Origin: Galerina marginata
Taxonomy: Eukaryota; Basidiomycota; Agaricomycetes; Agaricales; Galerinaceae
Direction of reading: 5' to 3'
Length of the DNA stretch: 64,000 nucleotides
Assembly (NCBI GenBank): GCA_023014335.1
Contig: JAECYW010000006.1
Location: 2,852,001-2,916,000, forward strand
Position 1 is the first letter of the stretch; the number at the start of each line of letters is the position of its first letter. The notes under the pieces were generated by a model that was not told where the DNA came from, made no database searches, and worked only from the letters and a program-made list of their open reading frames with translations. Positions 33,701 to 45,114 of this stretch are shown piece after piece. The position numbers and the translations under genes are program-made.

Positions 33701-35261
33701 CTAGATTTGGCAGATGGGAAAATTTCCCAAAAAGGAAAGAGCATCTCAAAAGAAAGTAAGATATTTTTACACTATTTTACAATTTAAATCATATTAATAT
33801 TTACATTTCTCGGTAAGATATGGGCAAAACAAGACTTGTTCTAAAAATAGCTGATAAATCCATAAATAGAAATAGTTTTCAAAAAGAAATATCAGGGTCC
33901 AGGTAAAAATAGAAAGAATCTCAAAATATATGAAGATTTTAGTTTAAAAATAGACAAACTTCTAAAAATAGAACTGCATTAAGTTTATATATCTAATTAA
34001 TAAATTAGGTTAGTGTAAGTTGATGTTTATAAATAGTGTATAAATTCACTAATATTTAGATGAAATTTCATCTATAAGTAGAAAAAGTGGATATTAGATA
34101 GGAGCATAGAAGAGAGTTTATAAATGTAGATTTAATCTATAAATAGAAATCCATAAGAAATGTATAAACATATTTATAAATTTAGGTTAATCTATAAATA
34201 AACAATATGAAGCTGTTTTTCTGATTCCAAATTTGCTAGGGTCATGTGACTTTGTACCTCTTATCTATGAATACAAACAGTATCAAAATTTGAGGTCGTA
34301 CTTGGTGTCTAAAAATAGTTCATAAAGAGATTATTACACAGAAGGTCTAAGCATTAATCTATTAATAGAAACAGCTTAGATCAGAGCAAGAGTATAAAAA
34401 TAGTTCATAAATTTGAGTCTGATCTATAAATAGAACTAGTTTCAAAAAAGGCATTTTCAGGTCAAGATCTATTAATAGAAAACATAGAACTATTTTTTCT
34501 GATCTGGAATCTGTTAGTATCATGTGACTTGGTGCCTTACTTGCCAAGAAAAACACAAAATACACTTTTGAACGCTTCTTTTGAAATGTAATTTGACTAT
34601 AACTTGCTCAGTTTTTATCCAATTGCCCTGATTTAAATATCAGAAAATCAAGAAAATTCAGAGCTACGAGATGATGTTAAAATTAAGAGATATTACTCTT
34701 TAAATTGCTCAGTTTTCACTATTTTAACATTTTTAACATTTTGATATTTTATAAAACATCTATTTTTTTCACCCCTATATAATGCAGTATATATGAACCA
34801 TTCCTATTGCATTTTGTAACTGGTCAAATCATTTGATGGTCAATTTGATTTGGGAATTTTCATTATTTAGATTTTTTTTTTTTTAATTTATAATATTTTT
34901 GAATATCAGTATATTTAATTACTTGTTTATCTACTCATATATCTACTTTACATTTGAAACTAATTCTACATACAGTACAATCTAGATTTATCAATATTGT
35001 ATAGGTAATTTTTTATAGAAATGCTCAGAAAATATTTTAGTAGAAGGACCCCTGCCACCATATCAGCAATAAATATATTTTCTAAGAACAAAACATTTCT
35101 GGATGTCACAAAAACATTATTGCATTTGAGAAAACAAATATTTATTCAACGGAAATATTTGGCTCAAAAATGTTTCTGAAAAATGTTTCAGAGCCTCCTC
35201 TAGATTGTATTTTCTATCAGAAATTAATCAACCTAGTAGGTTATGTTTGGTGGGTCACTGA
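30769..35261. mobile_element. Giant foldback element (1.5-1.7-kb arms)
   Basis: Left arm about 30769-32305 is the inverted complement of right arm about 33545-35261, starting TCAGTGACCCAC and continuing through landmarks such as GGTTGATTAAT and a shared 67-codon open stretch in both arms. The right arm is longer, mainly from extra sequence near 34000-34250. The ~1.2-kb centre is not repeated and has no convincing gene (a 109-codon minus frame at 32829-33158 lacks any domain). Left flank is the Tnp2 gene, right flank the hAT element. No target duplication is visible. Confidence 0.85.
31550..32010. repeat. Array of palindromic TCTATTNATAGA motifs in the left arm
   Basis: About a dozen copies of CTATTAATAG, CTATTTATAG or CTATTTTTAG occur within 460 bp, several of them perfect palindromes. 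The inverted partner array lies at about 33840-34520 in the right arm. These are plausible transposase-binding sites. Confidence 0.7.
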
Positions 35262-35888
35262 AGTGGAAGCCGGCCGTGCCGAGCTGTCTGTAGCCGAGGC
35301 CGTCAAAAGCCGTCAACTAGGCCTGCAGTGGCCTAAGGCTCAGGCTTGACATTTCCAAAGCCTGAAGCCGCGGCCTGAGCCGCGGCTTTGGGTGGCTGAA
35401 ATCAACTATACAGTACCTTTAAACTTTATTTTTACAGTGAATACTGATATCCAAACGAGTCCTAAATAGAAATTTCTTACCTCACTGTTTACCCACCGAT
35501 GTCACCTGTCGAACCCGTGGCATCCCGGAGTGGTCGGGTCTCAAAGGCTGCTCCTGCTTTGGCAGACCCCAGTAATGTCGCGATTCCCCAGACTTCCACC
35601 CACCGCGCAGCCGCTGTTGCTGCGGAGTCAGAGCGCAGAGCAGCTGAGGTCAACGCAGCTGCACGACAGAGGGTTGCTGCTGAAAGAACTCCTTCTATAA
35701 CACCCCCTCCAGAGCCAACCAGAACAGCTTCTACTTCAACCTCTGCAAAGCGCGCACGTTCACCTTCGATTGAAGACGTGGAGGATAAAGACGACGACAG
35801 AAATCAGTCTACAAAAACATCTAGTAAGCGCGTACGCGCAGATGGTAAGCATGGAATTTATTCTCCTGACTCCCGAGTATCTGACCAA

Positions 35889-36295
35889 CTTGGTCAGAGG
35901 CCATTGCTGCGCATGGCAAAAACAAGTTCTTACTTTGGGGTGAAGCAGTGCCTGAAGACTTACACTGTTATTAAATAAATACATATTAAATATGTAAATA
36001 ATATGTAGTACGCTCAAATCTGAACCGATTGGGATGATCTTATACTCAAAAAAAGCAGAAAGATGAGGCGGATCTAATAAACCTAAAACGGCCTGGTCAT
36101 GTGACCAGGAAGGCCCTGATTTTTATGAATTTTTTGATACCAAGATCATAAAAATTGGCCCAGTAATGGCTGAGATACAGAAACCATGCAGAGTCACTAT
36201 AGCAGTGGGAGAATTTCCAACCATTGCGTTAGAAACCATTTCCTTCTGCTATCAAGTGTAGAAAACAAGTTCTTTTACTACGTAAGAACTTGTAA
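35889..36295 (+). mobile_element. HLE-S in hAT intron 1, 5' half of a composite
   Basis: 407 bp, CTTGG...GTAA, inserted in the first intron of the hAT gene and joined exactly to HLE-L 36296. Near its 3' end it has the variant CTTCTGCTATCAAGTGTAG in place of the GCCTGC/GCAGGC hairpin of most copies, a variant shared with its neighbour and with 42475-42855. Confidence 0.85.
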
Positions 36296-37199
36296 CAAGA
36301 TTAATTCATACGGCGCTTAGTTTTTATCAGATTGCCTTGAAATAAAGTGTGTAATTATCAGAAAAATCAGGGCTATAAAATGGTGTCACATATGTATTGT
36401 CACATTTTCATGTGACTTACCAAATGCGGAATATTGTTTGAAATACACAGTAAATAAGCCATTTTAAGAGATTTTAAAGGCATTAAAATAAAATAAAAAT
36501 ACTAATGATGTTTTTTTACCTAAGAGATGGTCTAATGCACTGATGGGTACACGCGCGCCGCGTGCTATTTATCAGGTGATTATTCCGCAGTCTGTGCACA
36601 CATATCACATGACATATCCCTGAGAATATTTTGGTCTAACTTGGTGCTTTAACTGATTTCAAGGGATTTGCACAAAGTCCTGCTGTGAGTTTGATTATGT
36701 AAGCTTCTAAAACATTATTTTCATGTTATTTGGTCATGTTTTTCAATGTTTGGTGTGCCTTTTATGGGTTGTCCAGTCAGTTTAACACCAATTTTCGGAT
36801 TTTCACCAAGTTGAGCTGGCTGTTTGCCAGATTTGACACCATGACATCATTGCAAAACATATGTAAATATTTGTACATTATTTTAGATTGGTCTGGGCAA
36901 CACATCTAGCTCACTGAAATCTGTTTTAAGTGTAGATTCACACAAATTTGCGCTTTTTGGGTCGTGTGAACAGGTCACATGACCTAATCAACCCTGGATA
37001 CACATGCCACATGAAAGCCCTAATTTTTACGAATTTTTTGATACCAAGATCATCAAAATTGGCCCAGTAATGGCTGAGATACAGAAACCATGCAGGGTCA
37101 CTATAGCAGTGGGAGAATTTCCAACCATTGCGTTAGAAACCATTTCCTTCTGCTATCAAGTGTAGAAAACAAGTTCTTTTACTACGTAAGAACTTGTAA
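36296..37199 (+). mobile_element. HLE-L in hAT intron 1, 3' half of a composite
   Basis: 904 bp, CAAGATTAATTC to CTTGTAA. It is about 60 bp longer than the other long copies, mainly because of a GC-rich insert at about 36534-36588 containing ACGCGCGCCGCGTG. The composite with 35889-36295 has flanks A 35888 and C 37200, an exception to the A^T rule. Intron sequence resumes at 37200 and the next exon begins at about 37218. Confidence 0.82.
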
Positions 37200-38267
37200 C
37201 CTTTTATTTTAACAAAGATGTTGATGCTGAAGGGATGCACGCTGATGTGCACGTATCAGAGATTTCGGACGACGAAGGCAATTTGAAGCAGAAGAAGAAC
37301 AAGGACCCTACTGCCGACATTAAACATTTTTATACCGTGGCACCACGCCGACCAGGAGACAACAAAGTGCAAATGCAATGCGAGTGTTGCAAGTAAGTGA
37401 CTTTCCTCACGCTCATGCTATTGTGCCCTCATATTTCTTAAAGCAAAGGCCTGGGGTGTCGCCAGCAGGAGTCAATTTTGGTGAATGATCATACCACTCT
37501 CCGGCGCCATATGCAAGCAAAGCACAAGGTAAGTACATTGTAATACCCTTAATGCGCCATTATTTACTTCAGTACTACTAGGATAAATACCGCACATGGT
37601 GCAAGGGAAACAATTTCATTTCGATGCTCCCTAGTGATACAAGTGCTCGCCAAGCTGGCGTCCACGAAAAGCTACAGCAAACGCAAGTAAATGACCATTT
37701 TGATCAGGCTAAACCTGAAGACAAACCGGCGCCGTACTCCGATGAGTTGTTCAAAGAGGCTGTGATTCAGTGGTTGATTGAGACTGATCAGGTATATTCA
37801 ATTTGACTCCGCCATTTTAACACCTAATATCGTTTGTTGCATAGCCGATTCAGGCCTTCGAGCACCCGTCTTTCAAAAACATGATATCAGTTGCAGCACG
37901 CGCTACGCGGGGCGTCAAGATTCTGAATTGCAAGCAAACTCGGGCGAAAATCATAGCGTCGTTCAAGAAGCAAATGAAGGCTCTCCGAGACTGCCTGAAT
38001 GTACGTTTATTCTTTAATTTCTCAGTATATTCTCATATCCTTCGTGATAGAGCGCATACATTACAGGGGGAAGTCAGCCTTACCTGCGATGCATGGCAGG
38101 CATCCAACTTGGATGCGTACTTTGCAGTGACTGGCCATTGGATCGAAGAGCGTACACCGGGCAATTGGACGATGGAGCATGCGTTACTCGGATTCACCCA
38201 GATGAACACCTCCCACAATGGTACTCGACTTGGTCAGGCTCTCTACAAAATTTGCAAATGGCTGCGG

Positions 38268-39949
38268 TGAGATGCTTGCTGCGGGGTAGTTTTGAAACAC
38301 GTAGATGACTGAATAGGTAGACTTTTAATAAAATCTAATCCCCTATCACACACACACACTATCAGTCAACACAGTAAATCAATCCTAACACTTGACGAGC
38401 GTTAAGCACCCAATCAAATAATCAAGTTAATTGATCAGTTCTTTTTGGGAGGGACAGGTATTTTTATAATAACAAGACTAATCCGAAGAATCCGTCTGGT
38501 ACAGGGAAAGTACACGTTCACGTAGAATGGACGCGTCGACCCGAGGGTGAACACTAATGGGTTGTTGTTGGGGAAATAGAAAATAGATAACAAAATCAAA
38601 GACTCTGCCTCTTGGGATCGCGGGATACGTCACTGAGACGCGTACGGGATTTAATTACTTTAGACTCTTGAAAAACGGGATAACGCCACTCTGGGACGCG
38701 TATGACTCTCTTGGGGTTACCAAAACCCTACTCGACGGGAAGAAACTCTGCAATGTCCGGTGTAGTCTACAACTATCTGAGTTGTCTCTACCACAGTCCA
38801 GGTCTTAGACACGCGACGCACTACCAAAGTACGGGTTACCGCGGCTAATCGGATGGCCACTGAAGCCTCTTCAAGTCAAATAGATGACAGGTGTAAGAGA
38901 TCGTTGTTCAAGTCCTTAAGTCTTTCAAAATCAAGTACGTTCACTCTGATCACAAAAGGTGAAATTCCGTCTAAGACAAATAAATCTGTTTATTCAAAAT
39001 TCCGCGAAGTCAAGTTAACACTTAGAAGTCTCGAAGAGGTTCTGGTGAACGTTCAAGATATAATCTCGTGGGTGGTAAATTGCTTGTCTTTTTCTACGTA
39101 CGCGTACAGCTTTTATACTACTGAGAATAATATTTACATGTGATACAATGAAGGACTCGGCCTTTTACAAACAGCTGAACCGGATGCCAAGTTTCTTGTT
39201 TACTAAGCTTTCTGTTTCTTGCATAAGCTATCTTTCTGGTTGGCACGGGTACGCGTCGATATTACTCCTTTGGTAAGATCGTTCAGAGGTTCTTGCTGAT
39301 ACAAGACCGTAAAACGCGTCCCGATGTGCCGGGTCTAGGCTCTATCTGTGTGTTGTGGAAGACGCGCCCATATGTTTCGATGGACGGGCCCGCACGGTAA
39401 TCTTATCTTATCTCAGTCTTCGGGTGCGCACTGTTATTCGCGTCCGTTATTGTTCGCCCGAGATGTCCGTGGGACTCGACTCGGCAATCCTTCCTTTTAC
39501 AGTAAGATCGAGACTCGAGAAGCCATCACGGTCGAGGCTCGGCAGTTCCCGTCCCTCGTGTTCCGGGTTCGCGAGCTTGTTACTTGATTTGTCAGGTGGT
39601 GCCGCGTCGGCACCATAGTTGTGGGTCCTATTCTTCGGATATCTGTCCCTATTCGTTTAGACGCTAGAGACCTGTGCCTGTCAGTTAGGCGCACAGGTGG
39701 GCCCGCGTTCACAGTCCTCGCCTTATTACTGCACTTCGTATACGGACGCGTACCCGTAATTAGAAGCACATAGTTTAACTTGGACTTCGTCGCGTACAAT
39801 AGTTTCCTCTAGTCTTGGCTGGCTTATACTGATTGTCCGAGACTTAGACAATGCGCCGCGCAAGATATATCATTATTCTAAGTCCAATATTGGTATGAGG
39901 AACAGGTAAAAACCGAAAATTCAGGGCTGGCCGAAGGGCCGTCCCTTCA
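38268..39949. mobile_element. Solo LTR, 1682 bp, with 4-bp target duplication
   Basis: Starts TGAGATGC and ends CCCTTCA, with GCGG duplicated at 38264-38267 and 39950-39953. Removing it and one GCGG restores hAT codons for KICKWL-RIVHK, which defines both ends. A truncated second copy is at 43580-44513. It contains a 96-codon open stretch (38853-39143) conserved in both copies, without a domain. Seven ACGCGT motifs occur (38531, 38638, 38696, 39100, 39251, 39314, 39746). No internal retroelement genes remain, so this is a recombined relic. Superfamily unknown. Confidence 0.85.
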
Positions 39950-42065
39950 GCGGATTGTTCATAAGGTGAGCGTTCATAATCTTCATCTAACAAAAAATGC
40001 TAATTGTCGTCTAGATTGGTCATATCACCTGCGATAATGCAACGAACAACACGACAATGCTTGCGGAGTGGGCAGTGAGGTATAAAAGGTCGACTGGCAA
40101 GGTTTTTGATGTTAAAAAGCGACATATTCGGTATGTCTCATTTTTATCTTTTGTCCGCATTCACCTGACAGCGTTTACAGTAGATGCTTAGCGCACATTA
40201 TCAACCTCGCCACTCAGGCTTTAATCTCCACCCAGAGCAAATCGAAGTACTACAACCCACACGATGAAGAAGACGCTGATGTTGATGATGATGAAGGGGT
40301 TGAGAGGGACGAAGTCGGTCTGGTTCGCAAGATATGTGTTAAAGTTTGTCATCATTTACTATCAGCTTCAAGTCACTTATTTAATTCCTAACATGACAGG
40401 TGCGTTCATCGTCTCAGCGGAAGGAGGTCTTCAAGTCCATTCAGGAACGCAGAGGGGTACCCCCCGCTCCAACTTCTCCTGGACATGAAAGTGAGATGGG
40501 GCTCGACATACGTGATGCTTGACCGTGCGGAGCAGCGACGAGATGTATGGTGCCTATTACTACTATCTTTCAAGGCTAATTTAAGATATAAGATTGTCAA
40601 CGACTTTATTCACGAGATTGGGCTTCAAGAAAAAAACCTCGAAAAACGGAAGAGGATATACAGCCTTCAGCTTACCGAGCAGGAGTGGGAACGAGTCAAA
40701 CTCTTTTGTGATTTGCTGAGTGTACATACTTCTACATATCTAATGACTGTTACTTACATATGAAATAGCATGCCGATATTGCCCAGCAAGCGTTCTCATC
40801 CGCACAGGCGCCATCGCTTCACGATGCACTCCCCGCAATCGAGGCACTGCACGCAGCTTGGAGCAAACGGTCATCGAAAGCAAAGTACACACCATTTAAA
40901 GAAGCACTGGATGCTGCCACCGAAAAGCTTGAGGAGTACTACACTAAGACCGCAGATTCCGATGCGCATATTCTGGCCATGTGTACGTTTTATTTGCCAG
41001 TCCACCCTTTCTTTCGTTGATGACTGCGCTGCGGCAGTTTTGCATCCTGGCAGGAAGATGGTGCATTTTAATAAGTATTGGGGAACAGAACTTCGGGAGG
41101 ATGTGCTCAGGCTCGTTGAAAAAAAGGTTCATCCATTCAGTCAAACATTCAATTAAAAACTGACAGTGATATCAGTTTGAAGAACAGTATAAATCATTAA
41201 ATTCAGCAGCATCAGCGTCATCATCAGCACCCACACAGACGTTGAAGTCTGGGTCTCGGGTCGGGCACCTTGTTCGACGGAATCTTGATACAGACTCTGA
41301 GGCAGAGGATGACAACGATCCGAGGAACGTTGATCCTTCGAAGCCCTGGATGTCCGAATTCAGACGCTATCTCAATACACATGATATCATACCAGAGGGC
41401 ACCAGCATAGTGCGTTGGTGGGGAGTACGCATCTTTTCCAACCAGCATGAATTCCTCTAATTTTGTCACTCAGCTCAATGCTTCGCGTTATCCTACCTGG
41501 GCTTCCCTCGCACGCAACTACCTTCCTGTCATGGCCTCTTCGGTATCAAGTGAGCGAGCTTTCTCGTCAGCTGGTATTACAATTAGCAAGCGTCAATAGC
41601 AGGTCAGGAAGTGCTGGGTTCTCTTCAACCGTTAGTGAACACTCCTTTATTTGTGAGGATTGAGCTGATCAGCATTCCAGGTGTTTGAGTCATACCGTGA
41701 ATGCCTTGGTATCCAATAACTCAAAAGGAGCACATTAGCCGGGGCCAAATACCTTAAACTACCTATTTCTTCCAGTACTAATTGTTAAAAGCTTGAGATT
41801 TGACTAAATATGTACGTTGTCTCTTGGTGTTGGGAGGCCTGTTTTTGAAAACGGGCCACACAGCACGACCACTGGTCACATGATTATATTCCCACAGGCC
41901 GCGGCTTAAGCCCAAGCCGAGCCCAAGCCGGCCTAAGCCTAATAGTACGGCTCAGGCTTCAATTTGGGAAAGCCTAGGCCTGGAAAAGCTGGGCCTAAGC
42001 CGTGGCTTTCAGGCCGAGCCGAGCTGGCACATCACTATTATTAACATAGTCATAGACTCTAGACA

Positions 42066-42257
42066 TACCTATAATCGGAACGCCAGAATTGTTTGCCATA
42101 TCCACTTGATTGGTAGCTGTGGAGGCCTTGTGAATTCTAGCAGAGCGACGACGGTAAGGAGTTTCTATTATTTGAAAGATTAGCTTTATAACAACTTTGA
42201 ATTCAAATGTAACCCACCAGCATGAGTGGCTTGCTTTTTAGTTTGACTTTTGGCCAT
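42066..42257 (-). pseudogene. Fragment of a small spliced gene at the hAT flank
   Basis: ATG at 42257 opens MAKSQTKKQATHA, a ~50-bp intron, then ETPYRRRSARIHKASTATNQVDMANNSGVPII and a further GT donor before the hAT end. The peptide is basic and Ser/Thr-rich with no domain I know. The hAT seems to have landed in or near its second intron; the remainder is not visible. Confidence 0.4.
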
Positions 42258-42474
42258 AATGACAATAACAGGAAGAATAGAGAATATTTAGCTAGAGAGT
42301 ATGAGTAAAGGAGAAAGGAAAGGAACTGAAGAAATTGGACGAAGTTGAACCAGATTATATATTGTATCGGCTAGTCTTCCCTGAAGCAGTGACAGACTCT
42401 TTTGCAGCAAGGTCCAGAAGATCTGCAAGATCTGTAACCTCTTCTGAGTGCATAAGATCCGCAACTCTATTCAA

Positions 42475-42855
42475 CTTGGTCAGAGGCCATTGCTGCGCAT
42501 GGCAAAAACAAGTTCTTACTTTCAAGGTAAGTCATAAATAGAGGTTAAATAAATAAATAATGCATAGTCCGCTCAAATCTGAACCGATTGGGATGATCTT
42601 ATACTCAAAAAAAGCAGAAAAATGAGGCGGTTCTAACAAACCTAAAACGGCCTGGTCACGTGACCAGGAAGGCCCTTATATTTATGATTTTTTTGATACC
42701 AAGATCATAAAAATTGGCCCAGTAATGGCTGAGATACAGAAACCATGCAGGGTCACTATAGCAGTGGGAGAATTTCGAACGAAACACGTTAGGAACCATT
42801 TCCTTCTGCTATCAAGTGTAGAAAACAAGTTCTTTTACTACGTAAGAACTTGTAA
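42475..42855 (+). mobile_element. HLE-S solitary copy
   Basis: 381 bp, CTTGG...GTAA, flanks A 42474 and T 42856, no duplication. It carries the same CTTCTGCTATCAAGTG variant as the copies at 35889-37199, marking a subfamily. Confidence 0.85.
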
Positions 42856-42996
42856 TCTGTATGTAGCATATCCAACCTTTCTTTTTAAAGAAACCTGCCT
42901 TACTGTCTGGTTTTTAGTTCGATTGCATATTATGGCAGCTTCCTAAAAGTCAAGTTACATCAGAGTCTAATCATCACAAGCTTAATAACTCAATAC

Positions 42997-43579
42997 TTTT
43001 TTTTTTTTTTTTTTTTTTTTTAATCAACAATTTATATGCTGGTGCGCAAAAGCAGTCCGGTCGCCTAACTAATACAAATCCCCGGTCGAAAGCGCACAGT
43101 AAACTACTAATCCCCAAACCGGGCCCGAACCCATCAACTTCTTCTGAATCCTTCCAACGGCGTCCTTTGTGCGCCAGGCCTTTGCTAGGGGGGACGGACC
43201 ACCTAACCGCCCAGTCCTGAGGGAGGGACGGCCCCCACTGCTACACCAATACCACGCTTGGACAAACCGAAGCCCGCCCGCACATCTCCTGGCAGCCGCA
43301 GCTGCTGCACTCTCTCCGCCTTCCAAACCCGACGTCCACTTCAAGACCCAGACCCGACCCGAAAACCTTCACCCACCCGCGCCTTGACGACCCGAAACCC
43401 ATACCAGCGAAAGGAATAAGCAGATGTGGGGATAAGGCCCCCAACCGAATGATCGAAATCATCCGCGCAAGCCAAAAGTGCAGCTACCATTCGAGATATG
43501 GGCCGCAGGGTAACCACCGGTCGTAGCGAATGCAACCGGGTACAAAACACGAAGAATGCGCGGAACAACACCACCCCGT
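42997..43579 (-). mobile_element. LINE 3' fragment (copy E)
   Basis: Poly-T 42997-43021 followed by ~560 bp of LINE 3' UTR matching 3786 onward and 11467 onward. It is 5'-truncated or cut at 43579, where an LTR copy begins. No coding sequence of the LINE remains. Confidence 0.85.
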
Positions 43580-44513
43580 TGAGATGCTTGCTGCGGGGTA
43601 GTTTTGAAACACGTAGATGACTGAATAGGTAGACTTTTAATAAAATCTAATCCCCTATCACACACACACACTATCAGTCAACACAGTAAATCAATCCTAA
43701 CACTTGACGAGCGTTAAGCACCCAATCAAATAATCAAGTTAATTGATCAGTTCTTTTTGGGAGGGACAGGTATTTTTATAATAACAAGACTAATCCGAAG
43801 AATCTGTCTGGTACAGGGAAAAGTACGCGTTCACGTAGAATGGACGCGTCGACCCGAGGGTGAACACTAATGGGTTGTTGTTGGGAAAAGAGAAAATAGA
43901 TAACAAAATCAAAGACTCTGCCTCTTGGGATCGCGGGATACGTCACTGAGACGCGTACGGGACTTGATTACTTTAGACTCTTGACAAACAGGATAACGCC
44001 ACTCTGGGACGCATATGACTCTCTTGGGGTTACCAAAACCCTACTCGACGGGAAGAAACTCTGCAATGTCCGGTGTAGTCTACAACTATCTGAGTTGCCT
44101 CTACCACAGTCCAGGTCTTAGACACGCAACGCACTACCAAAGTACGGGTTACCGCGGCTAATCGGATGGCCACTGAAGCCTCTTCAAGTCAAATAGATGA
44201 CAGGTGTAAGAGATCGTTGTTCAAGTCCTTAAGTCTTTCAAAATCAAGTACGTTCACTCTGATCACAAAAGGTGAAATTCCGTCTAAGACAAATAAATCT
44301 GTTTATTCAAAATTCCGCGAAGTCAAGTTAACACTTAGAAGTCTCGAAGAGGTTCTGGCGAACGTTCAAGATATAATCTCGTGGGTGGTAAATTGCTTGT
44401 CTTTTTCTACGTACGCGTACAGCTTTTATACTACTGAGAATAATATTTACATGTGATACAATGAAGGACTCGGCCTTTTACAAACAGCTGAACCGGATGC
44501 CAAGTTTCTTGTC
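43580..44513. mobile_element. Truncated second copy of the LTR
   Basis: The first 934 bp correspond to 38268-39202 with few differences, beginning at the same TGAGATGC. It stops after CCAAGTTTCTTGT, where unrelated AT-rich DNA starts. No target duplication can be assigned because the right end is lost. Confidence 0.85.
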
Positions 44514-45114
44514 ACTGGGGGCATTGGCTTATAAAATATTCGACTTTTATGCTTATTAAATTTAGTAGAAAATCAAGATAAAATTATGTATAAAATCAGC
44601 TGATTTTATGTTGAATATATAGGGCATGAGGAGCTCAATATCTTCACGAATAAAACCACTGATTATATCCTATAATAAAGCAAGCATCTTCTTGGGAACA
44701 TTATTTAAAATAAAATCAATCTCCTCATGTTAGTCGGCATCAACTGCCGAATCATAATCAAATAAGTAATGATTAATTTATGTGACAAGATACTTGGCTA
44801 AGATGTCTGCCTGGCCCGGGGACGACAGGTAGTGGAGATCTTGAGGCCAGTCTGCATGATGAGTGGAATGCCACTTCAGTGTTTACGACCAAATTAATAT
44901 AGACCTATATACAAATTACACGCCAGACATAGTATTAATTCTTCACTCCTTGATTCTACTGCGAGTTGAGACAACTTGGAAAGGACACAGTCGGAAGCCT
45001 TGTGAAATTCCCTGGTGACTTTCTAAGACCATAGTTATGAAAACATGTGATACAAATCCAAGAAACAGTTCCTACCAAGCGAAGTATTGCACAGAAGACG
45101 AGTAAAAGGAGGCA
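44514..45114. other. AT-rich intergenic DNA, no gene seen
   Basis: No domain-bearing frame, RNA gene or shared repeat. It contains the 3' flank of the minus-strand gene that ends at 45115. Confidence 0.5.

Larger units (their letters stand above)
35499..41599 (+). pseudogene. hAT-family transposase (BED finger, hATC), interrupted
   Basis: Exon 1 (35499-35844) is Ala/Ser-rich ending in a basic KRVR stretch. After the insertions the gene shows a BED zinc finger (ADIKHFYTVAPRRPGD, CECC, then TTLRRHMQAKH, about 37310-37530). The RNase H-like core follows: SLTCDAWQASNLDAYF; GHITCDNATNN; RCLAHIINLATQ; KVRWGSTYVMLDRA. The C-terminal dimerisation motif is YPTWASLARNYLPVMASS plus SERAFSSAG near 41480-41590. 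Many short introns are present. The solo LTR splits KICKWL from RIVHKIGHITCD. The SERAFSSAG-type end and the first Asp of the catalytic core are intact. It ends at TAG 41597-41599, a little short of the usual tail. Confidence 0.85.
35262..42037 (+). mobile_element. hAT transposon with nested insertions
   Basis: The left end region (35262 on, with GTGCCGAGCTG) and the right end (reverse complement TAGTGATGTGCCAGCTCGG at 42037) are GC-rich with repeated AAGCCNNGGC-type motifs in both, typical of hAT subterminal regions. Between them is a spliced transposase gene. Helitron-like elements (35889-37199) and a solo LTR (38268-39949) are nested inside. No 8-bp target duplication is found; the left end abuts the foldback element directly and may be trimmed. 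Confidence 0.8.

Noticed and set aside
31469..34565. A 67-codon open frame present in both arms of the foldback element
   Set aside because: It is the same repeat arm read from both sides, has low-complexity composition and no neighbouring gene context. Its conservation reflects the inverted repeat, not coding.
39348..39799. Open frames in the second half of the solo LTR
   Set aside because: They overlap on both strands inside a sequence already explained as LTR and have no counterpart in the truncated second copy, which ends before them.
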